Shown here piece by piece: positions 1 to 9,486 of a stretch of 39,191 bases of DNA (position 1 is its first letter; every line of letters begins with the position of its first letter). The notes under the pieces were generated by a model, which ran no database searches, had not been told where the DNA came from, and worked only from the letters and a program-made list of their open reading frames with translations. Source of the DNA: Kiloniellales bacterium (GTDB taxonomy: Bacteria > Pseudomonadota > Alphaproteobacteria > Kiloniellales > JAKSBE01); assembly GCA_022361275.1 (NCBI GenBank), contig JAKSBE010000607.1, forward strand, positions 1 to 39,191, written 5' to 3'. The translations under genes and the position numbers were made by a program.

Positions 1-166
1 CGCCCTGGTCATGCACCCCGGGCCGATGAACCGCGGCGTCGAGATCGACAGCGAGCTGGCCGACGACATCGACCGCTCCCTGATCCGCGAGCAGGTCGAG
101 ATGGGCGTCGCCGTGCGCATGGCCTGCCTCGACGCCCTGACCCGCGGTTTGCAAACGAATGCCTAA
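1..166 (+). CDS. pyrB: Aspartate carbamoyltransferase catalytic chain, C-terminal end (partial)
   Basis: Only the last 54 codons lie in the window; the reading frame enters at base 2 and stops with TAA at 164-166. The peptide begins [16 protein letters not shown] and continues with the [12 protein letters not shown] helix, which is the conserved end of bacterial ATCase catalytic chains ([11 protein letters not shown] belongs to the aspartate-binding half). ATCase joins carbamoyl phosphate to aspartate in the committed step of pyrimidine synthesis. The next gene is a dihydroorotase-like pyrC, the usual partner in alphaproteobacteria and pseudomonads, where the two proteins form a complex. The family match is clear; nothing can be said about the missing N-terminal part. 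Confidence 0.95.
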   Translation, partial: ALVMHPGPMNRGVEIDSELADDIDRSLIREQVEMGVAVRMACLDALTRGLQTNA

Positions 167-206
167 AGTCTGGAAACGTCGATGGCCTCAATACCCTCCA
201 CCCTAG

Positions 207-279
207 CCCTCCCCCACAAGGGGGGAGGGAACACTGCGCCAGGTGACATGATTTCGCCCTCCCCCTTGATGGGGGAGGG
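207..279. repeat. Pair of inverted GC-rich hairpin repeats between pyrB and pyrC (REP-like)
   Basis: Two near-identical stem-loops lie back to back. The first has arms CCCTCCCCC (207-215) and GGGGGAGGG (221-229); the second has the same arms at 257-265 and 271-279 around a TTGAT loop. The outer flanks (CCACCCTAG on the left, TTGGGGCAGGGGTGG on the right) are rough reverse complements, so the second copy is an inverted copy of the first. Elements of this look are common between genes in alphaproteobacteria. They may stabilise or attenuate pyrB mRNA, but no T-run follows either stem. Confidence 0.75.
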
Positions 280-326
280 TTGGGGCAGGGGTGGCGCAAT
301 CGGCACCAAGAGGCGCCTGTAGTCTT

Positions 327-1619
327 ATGCCCAAGCACCGCAGCGCCTACCTCAACGCCCGCCTGCTCGACCCGGAGAGCGGCCTGGACGCGCTCGGCGG
401 CGTCCTGGTCGAGGACGGCGTCATCGTCGGCCTGGGCCCCGGGCTCTTCGACGGCGGCGCGCCGGAGGGCGTCGAGACCACGGACTGCGGCGGCGACTGC
501 CTGGCGCCGGGCCTGGTCGACCTGCGGGTCCAGCTGCGCGAGCCGGGCGAGGAGCACAAGGAGACCATCGAGACCGGCAGTGCCGCGGCGGCGGCCGGCG
601 GCGTCACCTCGCTGGCCGCCCTGCCCAACACCGAGCCGGTGGTCGACGACGTCGCCGGGGTCGAGTACATCGCCCGCCGGGCGCGCGAGACCAAGCTGGT
701 CAAGGTCTACACCTACGCCGCCGTGACCCGGCGTCTGGAGGGCAAGGAGCTGACCGAACTGGGGCTGCTGAAGGCCTTCGGCGCGGTGGGCTTCACCGAC
801 GGCCTCAAGCCGGTCGCGGACGCCATGGTCCTGCGCCGGGCGCTCAGCTACGGCAAGACCTTCGGCGTCACCGTCGTCCAGCACGCCCAGGAGCCGGCAC
901 TGTCGCGCGGCGCCATGAACGCTGGCGAGCTGGCGACCCGGCTCGGCCTCCCCGGCATCCCGCCGCTGGCCGAGGTCATGATGATCGAGCGCGACCTGCG
1001 CCTGGTCGAGATGACCGGCGGCCGCTATCACGCGGCCCAGGTCTCCACCGCCGCCGCGGTCGAGGCCATCGCCGCGGCCAAGGCGCGCGGCCTGCCGGTG
1101 ACCTGCGACACCGCGCCGCACTACTTCACCCTCAACGAGAACGCGGTCGGCGACTACCGGACCTTCGCCAAGGTCTTCCCGCCGCTGCGCAGCGAGGACG
1201 ACCGCCGGGCCGTGGCCGAGGCGGTCGCCGGCGGCGTGATCGACGCGGTCGCCAGCGACCACAGCCCCCACGACCAGGATTCCAAGCGCCTGCCCTTCGA
1301 GGCCGCCGATGCCGGCATCGTCGGCCTCGAGAGCCTGCTGCCCCTGTCCCTCGAGCTGGTCCACAAGGGCCAGATGGGGTTACTCGACCTGCTGCGCCGC
1401 CTCTCCCTCGCCCCGGCCGAGATCCTCGGGCTCAAGGCCGGCCGTCTGGCCGTGGGCGCGCCCGCCGACCTGGTCCTCTTCGACCTGGAACTCGCCGGCC
1501 GCCTCGACCCGGACTCCTTCCGCAGCAAGTCCAAGAACTCGCCCTTCGAGAACCACCCGGTGCAGGGCCGCGTCCTGCGCACGGTGGTCGACGGGCGGAC
1601 GATCTTTCAGGCGGAGTGA
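327..1619 (+). CDS. pyrC: Dihydroorotase-like protein with lost metal ligands (PyrC/PyrC' type)
   Basis: A 430-residue amidohydrolase-fold protein of the class I dihydroorotase family. The family landmark PGxxDxHxHxREPG reads PGLVDLRVQLREPG, so the two metal-binding His are Arg67 and Gln69. The later HVST element reads AAQVST, with Gln238 in place of the third His. ASDHSPHD near the C-terminus is kept. Loss of these ligands is known in the inactive pyrC' partner of pseudomonad ATCase, which is needed for assembly of the ATCase dodecamer; the same role is inferred here, and a catalytic dihydroorotase should be encoded elsewhere. ATG 327 is preferred because an upstream in-frame GTG at 291 lies in the tail of the repeat pair and adds residues without family similarity. 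Confidence 0.9.
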   Translation: MPKHRSAYLNARLLDPESGLDALGGVLVEDGVIVGLGPGLFDGGAPEGVETTDCGGDCLAPGLVDLRVQLREPGEEHKETIETGSAAAAAGGVTSLAALPNTEPVVDDVAGVEYIARRARETKLVKVYTYAAVTRRLEGKELTELGLLKAFGAVGFTDGLKPVADAMVLRRALSYGKTFGVTVVQHAQEPALSRGAMNAGELATRLGLPGIPPLAEVMMIERDLRLVEMTGGRYHAAQVSTAAAVEAIAAAKARGLPVTCDTAPHYFTLNENAVGDYRTFAKVFPPLRSEDDRRAVAEAVAGGVIDAVASDHSPHDQDSKRLPFEAADAGIVGLESLLPLSLELVHKGQMGLLDLLRRLSLAPAEILGLKAGRLAVGAPADLVLFDLELAGRLDPDSFRSKSKNSPFENHPVQGRVLRTVVDGRTIFQAE

Positions 1620-1721
1620 GGAGCCCTCACACCTCGGGGCCTAGACGCCACGGTTGCCGAAGCGTCCGAAACCGCAGATCATTGCCTCGAACCGGCTCCG
1701 CCACCGAGACGCTCATCCACC

Positions 1722-2345
1722 ATGCCCGATCCGATCTCCTGGGAGTTTTCCGGTCCCTATCTCGCCGCCGCTTTGATCGGCGGCTATCTGCTGGGCGCCC
1801 TGCCCTTCGGCTTGCTGCTGACCCGGATCGCCGGGCTGGGGGACATCCGGGCGATCGGCTCGGGCAACATCGGGGCGACCAACGTGCTGCGCACCGGGCG
1901 CAAGGGCCTGGCGGCGGTGACCCTGCTGCTCGACGGCGGCAAGGGCGCCACGGCGGTGCTGGTCGCCGGGATCTGGGGGCCGGACATGGCGATCATGGGC
2001 GGCTACGGCGCGATCCTGGGGCACCTCTTCCCGCTCTGGCTGAAGTTCCGGGGCGGCAAGGGCGTGGCGACCACCCTGGGCGTGCTGCTGGCCATCGCCT
2101 GGCCGGTCGGCGTCGCCTGCTGCCTGACCTGGCTGCTGGTCGCCGCCACCTTCCGCTACTCTTCGCTGGCGGCGCTGATCGCTCTGGCGGCCGGGCCGGC
2201 CTTCGCCTGGTTCCTGCTGGGCGACCTGCAAACGGTCCAGATGGCGGCGATCGTGGCGGCCCTGGTCTGGTCGCGGCACCTCGGCAACCTGCGCCGCCTG
2301 CTGAAGGGCGAAGAGCCGAAGATCGGCGCCGGGAAGAGGGCGTGA
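1722..2345 (+). CDS. plsY: Acyl-phosphate:glycerol-3-phosphate acyltransferase
   Basis: A 207-residue integral membrane protein with about five hydrophobic segments. It carries the three PlsY motifs: [12 protein letters not shown] near residue 46 (serine/arginine motif), a glycine-rich LLDGGKGA segment, and [18 protein letters not shown], where family members bind phosphate and acyl donor. PlsY moves the acyl group from acyl phosphate (made by PlsX) to glycerol 3-phosphate, the first membrane-bound step of phospholipid synthesis. Length and motif order are normal. It follows pyrC after about 100 bases with no obvious promoter, so it is probably read with pyrBC. In many alphaproteobacteria dprA comes next; here about 3 kb of other DNA intervenes. 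Confidence 0.96.
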   Translation: MPDPISWEFSGPYLAAALIGGYLLGALPFGLLLTRIAGLGDIRAIGSGNIGATNVLRTGRKGLAAVTLLLDGGKGATAVLVAGIWGPDMAIMGGYGAILGHLFPLWLKFRGGKGVATTLGVLLAIAWPVGVACCLTWLLVAATFRYSSLAALIALAAGPAFAWFLLGDLQTVQMAAIVAALVWSRHLGNLRRLLKGEEPKIGAGKRA

Positions 2346-2361
2346 TACCCTGTGGCCGAGC

Positions 2362-2379
2362 CCCTTTATGGTTAAAGGG
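2362..2379. terminator. Hairpin just after plsY, weak terminator candidate
   Basis: A perfect inverted repeat CCCTTTA-TGGT-TAAAGGG lies 16 bases after the plsY stop. It has no T-run behind it, so it is a poor intrinsic terminator and may instead be an mRNA 3' stabiliser or a protein site. It contains ATGGTTAA, the reverse complement of the CtrA half-site TTAACCAT. Confidence 0.3.
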
Positions 2380-2448
2380 ATCTTCACGATGCGGGTCTAG
2401 CCTCGCCGAGGCCGCCACCCTCTTCCCGACCAGCGAAAGGCCCGAACG

Positions 2449-3756
2449 ATGGGGCTCGGTTTTCTGATCCATGGCAGCGCCCGGGGCCGCGGGCTGCTGC
2501 GCCGCAAGCCGAGCCACGCCGAGCTTTGCCACCGGCTGCAGGAGGCGATCTTCCAGGCCGTTCCCGATCCCCTGCAGCACCGCCTGCTGCGCTTCGAGGC
2601 CTACGCGGGCGGCATGGAGGTCGCCTTCCATCCGGCCGCCGAGCCGCTGGACTTCGGCTTCGGCGACGACGGCGAACTGGTGGTCTCCGCCAAGACCTCG
2701 ACCGTCGGGCCCGGCTACCACGCCATGCTGGTCGAGCTGGTCGAGGCGATCGGCCCGGTCGCCGGGATCGACTGGGACTGGAGCGACCGGGGCGACGGGG
2801 AAGGCGACGAGAGCGGCTACCAAGAGAGCCGCGACTTCGGCGCGCTGCAGGACGAGATGCTGGCCTGGCTGAAGACGGTTGGGGAGCACATCCTTCAGCT
2901 GGACAGGAACGACTGCAACCAGATTGCCATTTCGATGCCGGAGAACTACGGCTTGGTCACGGATCGCTTCGCCCATTCGCCCCTGGGCTTCTGGGACCGC
3001 GGCTGGTTCGAGGCCCTGGCCGTCTCCGAGGGCGAGCGCGCCGCCAGCCTGGCCGCCGCCTTCTTTCCCTGGTGGAACCACCCGGCCGACGCGGCCTATT
3101 GGCGCGACTGCGCCCTGGTCCTGGCTTGGACCGAGCTGCCCTGGACCCCGCCCCAGAACGGGGACGAGCAGCAGCTCTACGAGCTGGTGGTCGAATGCTT
3201 CGGCCGGGCCCGCAAGCTGGATCCCTCGATCGGCCTGCCGGTCGCGGAGATCGCCGAGATCAGGGATCTGCTGTCCGGCGAGGACAGGGGGCGGCCGCCG
3301 AACGCCGAGGGCATCGGCTTTCGTCGCGGCCGTCGGCGCCGCTGGTTCGCCGGCGGCTGGAGCGTGGAGGTGCCCGGCTACTTTCGGGAATGCGACGACG
3401 ATGAGAACGAGGGCTCGCGCCTGTTCATCCATGGCGGGCGGGTGCTCAGGACCAGCAGCTACTCCTTCTCCACCCAGGAGCCCGAAACCGAGACCGCCCA
3501 GGACATGGTCCGAAAGATGCAGGCTGAGCACGAAGATCCGGGATTCTGCGAGACCTGTCAGGACGATGGGCTCTTCGGCTGGGGCAAAGAGGCCAAGGCC
3601 GAAGACGGCGACCACTGGAACTTCCAGGCCTGCATCGGCAAGGACAGCGGGGGCACCGGACGGATCTGCGTCCTGAACGCCAGCTACGACAGTCCCGCCG
3701 AAGACCGTGACTGGGCGCTGCAGGTCTTCAGGTCGGTCCGGCACCAGGAGGATTAG
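2449..3756 (+). CDS. Conserved-looking hypothetical protein, 435 residues, function unknown
   Basis: I do not recognise a named family. The protein is acidic and soluble, with no signal peptide or membrane segment. A predicted N-terminal alpha/beta part holds a GPGYHAMLVELVEAIG segment followed by WDW and an acidic, Gly-rich linker (about residues 105-125). The middle is rich in Trp and Phe (FFPWWNHPADAAYW), and an Arg-rich RRGRRRRW patch sits near residue 293. A CETC pair occurs near residue 367, and the chain ends with a predicted helix (DWALQVFRSVR). GAAAGG upstream can serve as ribosome binding site for ATG 2449. The codon pattern is that of a real GC-rich gene over its full length. It sits in the accessory stretch between plsY and dprA, next to a broken gene, so recent acquisition is possible. 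Confidence 0.8.
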   Translation: MGLGFLIHGSARGRGLLRRKPSHAELCHRLQEAIFQAVPDPLQHRLLRFEAYAGGMEVAFHPAAEPLDFGFGDDGELVVSAKTSTVGPGYHAMLVELVEAIGPVAGIDWDWSDRGDGEGDESGYQESRDFGALQDEMLAWLKTVGEHILQLDRNDCNQIAISMPENYGLVTDRFAHSPLGFWDRGWFEALAVSEGERAASLAAAFFPWWNHPADAAYWRDCALVLAWTELPWTPPQNGDEQQLYELVVECFGRARKLDPSIGLPVAEIAEIRDLLSGEDRGRPPNAEGIGFRRGRRRRWFAGGWSVEVPGYFRECDDDENEGSRLFIHGGRVLRTSSYSFSTQEPETETAQDMVRKMQAEHEDPGFCETCQDDGLFGWGKEAKAEDGDHWNFQACIGKDSGGTGRICVLNASYDSPAEDRDWALQVFRSVRHQED

Positions 3757-3796
3757 AAGCCGACAGGCCGCTTCGAGGGTCCTCCGCCGGGTGTCC

Positions 3797-4012
3797 GCGG
3801 CCGATCCCATGCCGGTCTCCAGCCACCTTTTCATCGAAGCCAGCGCCCACGTCCTGCCGGTCACGCCCCTGGCGCACTACCTCGAATACATGGACCTCGC
3901 CGGCCCGGTGATCGTCGAGCCGCCGGTCCTGGCCGAGGGCTGCGTCACGCCGCGCGGCCCCGGCCTCGGCATGGACTGGGACGAGGCGGCGGTGGAGCGC
4001 TATCGCTTCTAG
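3797..4012 (+). pseudogene. C-terminal remnant of a mandelate racemase/enolase-superfamily gene
   Basis: The frame reads PMPVSSHLFIEASAHVLPV, then LEYMDLAGPVIVEPP and RGPGLGMDWDEAAVERYRF before the stop at 4010-4012. This is the typical end of mandelate racemase/muconate-lactonising enzymes: a P-x-SSHLF-E-SAH strand, the LEY(x)D...EP loop and a PGxGxxWDExAVxRY tail. A complete member has about 360-400 residues; here only about 70 remain. Upstream the same frame turns into sequence without similarity and overlaps the end of the preceding gene. The barrel domain with the metal-binding acids and catalytic Lys is therefore gone. A short peptide could start at ATG 3809, but a functional enzyme is excluded. 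Confidence 0.75.
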
Positions 4013-4080
4013 AGCGGGGTGAGGGGTAGAGCGGGAGGAGGGGCAATCAGCCCTGTCGAACGGCGCGGCCTCGCCCGGCT

Positions 4081-5334
4081 TCAATCCACCGCCGCCAGCG
4101 CCTCCGGCAACTCGGGCGCCGGCGCTCCGTCGCGCTCCTCCAGCAGGCGGTAGACCACGCGCCAGAGGGTGAGCTGGTCGTCGAGGCCGCCGGGGCCGAT
4201 ATCGACGTGGGCCAGGTTGTCGACCAGGAAGAGCTCGGCCTGCGCCTCGCCGGCAGCGGCGGCCAGCGCCAGACTCTCGCTGTAGGGAATGATCCGGTCG
4301 TCGCGACCGTGGACCAGGAGGATCCGGGCCGAGACCTGGCCCAGATCCAGGTTCTTCAGATCGAGTGCGCGGATCTCCTCGCGCACCCGGGGCGGCAGGG
4401 TGCCGATCAACTGCCCGACCTTCTCCGGGTCGCGGTTCTCCAGCAGGGTGTGGACCGAGCGGCCCTCCGGGCTGAGCCCTGCCACGAGGTCCGAAACCTC
4501 CGCATCGAGGTTCCGCATCTTGCGCTCGGCCATGGCACGCAGGAGGCGCCGGTCGCTCGGCAGCGAGATGAAGTCGCTGTTGGAACGCAGGAAGACCCAC
4601 TTGCCGTAGGCGTTCGGCGTCGCGCTCTGCCAGGGCTCCTCGGGCCCGGCGCGGAAGACGCCGGCGGTGAAGAAGGTGATCACCGCTTCCAGGTCGTAGT
4701 AGCCGCCGACCGCCGCGACGAAGCGCACCAGGGGCCCGGCGTCCGGTGTCGCCGCGGCCATGACCGCCGGGCCGACGGCGTAGGAGACCGCGGCGATCCC
4801 GACCGGCGCGCGCCCGCCCTGCCCCGTCTTGCCCTGCGCCGTCTTACCCTGCCCTGTCCTGCCCTCCGCGCCCTCCGGCACGAAGCCGGCCAGATGCCGC
4901 ACCGCGTCCGCGATCTTGCGGGCGTCGGTCGCCCGGACCTTGAGCTGCCGCAGGTTGGCGATCTCCGGCACCAGCACGGCGAAGCGCGCCCGGGCCAGGG
5001 ACTCGGCGAAGGCGACGAAGGTCGGATCGTCCTTGCCGTCGACCGCCGCGCCCGGCACCAGGACCAGCGCGGCCTCGACCCGGTCGCCGGGCAGATAGAG
5101 GTCGCCGGTCGAGGCGCGGCCCTCGACGCTGTAGGCCAGCCCCCGGCGGATCGGCCGCGGCCGCGAGTCCTTCAGGCCGCTGGGCCCGCCCGCCGCGGCG
5201 ATGTCGTTGGCGACCTGCATCGCCTCGAAGCCGCGCAAGGGCGAGCAGGCAGCGAGGACCAGCGCCAGAACGACGACCGCCAACGGCGCGATAAGCCCGA
5301 TACGAGATCCGTTTTGCGTCCGCTGCTCTGCCAT
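4081..5334 (-). CDS. Alpha/beta-hydrolase-fold lipoprotein
   Basis: A 417-residue protein from ATG 5334. The N-terminus has a hydrophobic signal (APLAVVVLALVLAAC) ending in a lipobox LAAC, so it is predicted to be lipid-anchored. The hydrolase core shows an oxyanion-type VPGAAVDG strand, a nucleophile elbow AVSYAVG (Ser184), HGRDDRIIP with the likely catalytic Asp346, and LAHVDIG with His376. Substrate is unknown; family relatives are dienelactone hydrolase- or esterase-like. A linker before the nucleophile carries a five-residue repeat (TGQGK, TAQGK, TGQGG) made by a 15-bp DNA repeat. An in-frame start at 5433 would hide the signal behind about 33 extra residues and is less likely. It is divergent from dprA and stands alone. 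Confidence 0.85.
   Translation of the reverse strand: MAEQRTQNGSRIGLIAPLAVVVLALVLAACSPLRGFEAMQVANDIAAAGGPSGLKDSRPRPIRRGLAYSVEGRASTGDLYLPGDRVEAALVLVPGAAVDGKDDPTFVAFAESLARARFAVLVPEIANLRQLKVRATDARKIADAVRHLAGFVPEGAEGRTGQGKTAQGKTGQGGRAPVGIAAVSYAVGPAVMAAATPDAGPLVRFVAAVGGYYDLEAVITFFTAGVFRAGPEEPWQSATPNAYGKWVFLRSNSDFISLPSDRRLLRAMAERKMRNLDAEVSDLVAGLSPEGRSVHTLLENRDPEKVGQLIGTLPPRVREEIRALDLKNLDLGQVSARILLVHGRDDRIIPYSESLALAAAAGEAQAELFLVDNLAHVDIGPGGLDDQLTLWRVVYRLLEERDGAPAPELPEALAAVD
4816..4870. repeat. 15-bp tandem repeat inside the hydrolase gene
   Basis: Units GCCCTGCCCCGTCTT (4816-4830), GCCCTGCGCCGTCTT (4831-4845), ACCCTGCCCTGTCCT (4846-4860) and a partial fourth copy. The period is a multiple of three, so the frame is kept and only the length of a Gly/Gln/Lys linker changes. 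It looks like slippage-prone DNA. Confidence 0.85.
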
Positions 5335-5485
5335 GCCGACACCAGACCGCCACAACTCTGCCACACCCCTGGCCGCGCGACAGCCTCGCCGGGACGGGCT
5401 GGTCAGACTGCCGACGCTTTGCGGCAAGGCCAAGGCGAAAAGTCTCGCACTTGACGCGCCTCCGGCTCGGCGTCACGTTCACGTT

Positions 5486-6628
5486 ATGATCTCATGTGTC
5501 ACCGATGACCCCAGAGCCGGCCAGATCGCCTTCCTGCGCCTGATCCGCAGCGAGAACGTCGGGCCGATCACCTGCCGGCGGCTGCTCGCGCATTGCGGCG
5601 ACGCCGCGGCGGCGCTGGAGGCCCTGCCGGAGCTGGCCCGCCGGGGCGGCCGCCGGCGGCCGCCCCGGATTTGCCCGCAGGACGAGGCGGAGCGCGAGCT
5701 GGACGCCCTGGAAGCCCTGGGCGCGCGGGTCCTGACCCTGGCCGATTCGGAGTACCCCTCGGCCCTGGCGGCGATCGACGATCCGCCGCCGGTGCTCAGC
5801 GTGCTCGGAGACCCGGCGCTGCCGAGCCGGCGCGCCGTCGCCATCGTCGGCGCCCGCAACGCCTCGGCGAACGGCCGCCGCTTCGCCAGGCAGCTCGCGC
5901 TCGGCCTGGGCGAAGCGGGCCTGGCGGTCACCTCGGGCCTGGCGCGCGGCATCGACACCGCGGCCCACGAGGGCGCCCTCGACAGCGGCACCGTGGCGGT
6001 CCTGGCCGGCGGCCCCGACGTCGTCTACCCGCGCGAGAACGGGGCGCTCTACCAGGGCATCCGCGAGCGCGGCGCCGTGGTCTCGGAGATGCCGGCCGGC
6101 CTGGTGCCGCAGGCGCGCCACTTCCCGCGCCGCAACCGCCTGATCTCCGGGCTGTCGCTCGGGGTGCTGGTGGTCGAGGCGGCGCCGCGCTCGGGTTCGC
6201 TGATCACCGCGCGCCTGGCGCTGGAGCAGGGCCGCGAGGTCTTCGCCGTGCCCGGCTCGCCCCTGGATCCGCGGGCGCGCGGCTGCAACCACCTGATCCG
6301 CCAGGGCGCGGTCCTGACCGAATCGGCCGAGGATGTCCTGGAGACCCTCGACGGCTTCCTCGCCGCGCGGCGGATTCGGCCCGAAACCGCGCCCGGACCG
6401 GCCCCGGAAGCCCCCGAACCCGGCCAGGACGAGGCCTCCGAGGCCCGTGTTATCGTTAAGCAATTGCTAGGACCTTCGCCGGTACTGCTTGACGAAGTGG
6501 CACGCCAGGCCCAATTGTCAGCCGCGATGGTTAACCGGGTCCTCTTGGAGCTTGAGCTCGCCGGGCGGGTCGTCCGGCATCCCGGGAACCGCGTATCGCT
6601 TACGACGGACGGCGGCGACACGGGTTGA
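5486..6628 (+). CDS. dprA: DNA-processing protein DprA
   Basis: A 380-residue DprA/Smf protein that loads RecA on incoming single-stranded DNA during natural transformation. N-terminal helical part has RLIRSENVGPITCRRLL. The Rossmann core follows with VAIVGARNASANGRRFA, SGLARGIDTAAHEGAL, FPRRNRLISGLS and EAAPRSGSLITARLALEQGR, all strong DprA signatures. The last 60 residues form the winged-helix DprA C-domain (LLDEVARQAQLSAAMVNRVL). ATG 5486 gives the usual start just before the helix; there is no clear ribosome binding site. Codons near the 3' end (about 6450-6600) are visibly less GC-biased than the rest. It is followed by topA, as in many alphaproteobacteria. Confidence 0.95.
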   Translation: MISCVTDDPRAGQIAFLRLIRSENVGPITCRRLLAHCGDAAAALEALPELARRGGRRRPPRICPQDEAERELDALEALGARVLTLADSEYPSALAAIDDPPPVLSVLGDPALPSRRAVAIVGARNASANGRRFARQLALGLGEAGLAVTSGLARGIDTAAHEGALDSGTVAVLAGGPDVVYPRENGALYQGIRERGAVVSEMPAGLVPQARHFPRRNRLISGLSLGVLVVEAAPRSGSLITARLALEQGREVFAVPGSPLDPRARGCNHLIRQGAVLTESAEDVLETLDGFLAARRIRPETAPGPAPEAPEPGQDEASEARVIVKQLLGPSPVLLDEVARQAQLSAAMVNRVLLELELAGRVVRHPGNRVSLTTDGGDTG

Positions 6629-6669
6629 ACCCGTGCGTGCTCGAGAGACGGAGCTCGGATCGTCAAGGC

Positions 6670-9477
<2,808 letters not shown>

Positions 9478-9486
9478 GGCCCGGGC

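Noticed and set aside
291-326. GTG 291 as pyrC start
   Set aside because: It falls in the tail of the repeat pair and adds twelve residues not seen in relatives; ATG 327 fits better.
1993-3864. Long open frame of over 600 codons on the minus strand
   Set aside because: It lies antisense to plsY and the 435-residue gene. Its product is compositionally biased, shows no domain, and is the usual shadow of GC-rich codon use.
4816-4870. CRISPR-like repeat array
   Set aside because: Units are adjacent without spacers, only 15 bp long, and in frame inside a gene. No cas gene is present.
5485-5490. TATGAT as -10 box of dprA
   Set aside because: It overlaps the chosen start codon and has no -35 box at the right distance.
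6528-6535. ATGGTTAA (CtrA half-site, reverse strand)
   Set aside because: It lies in the dprA coding part (ATG GTT AAC) far from any start, so a regulatory role is not supported.
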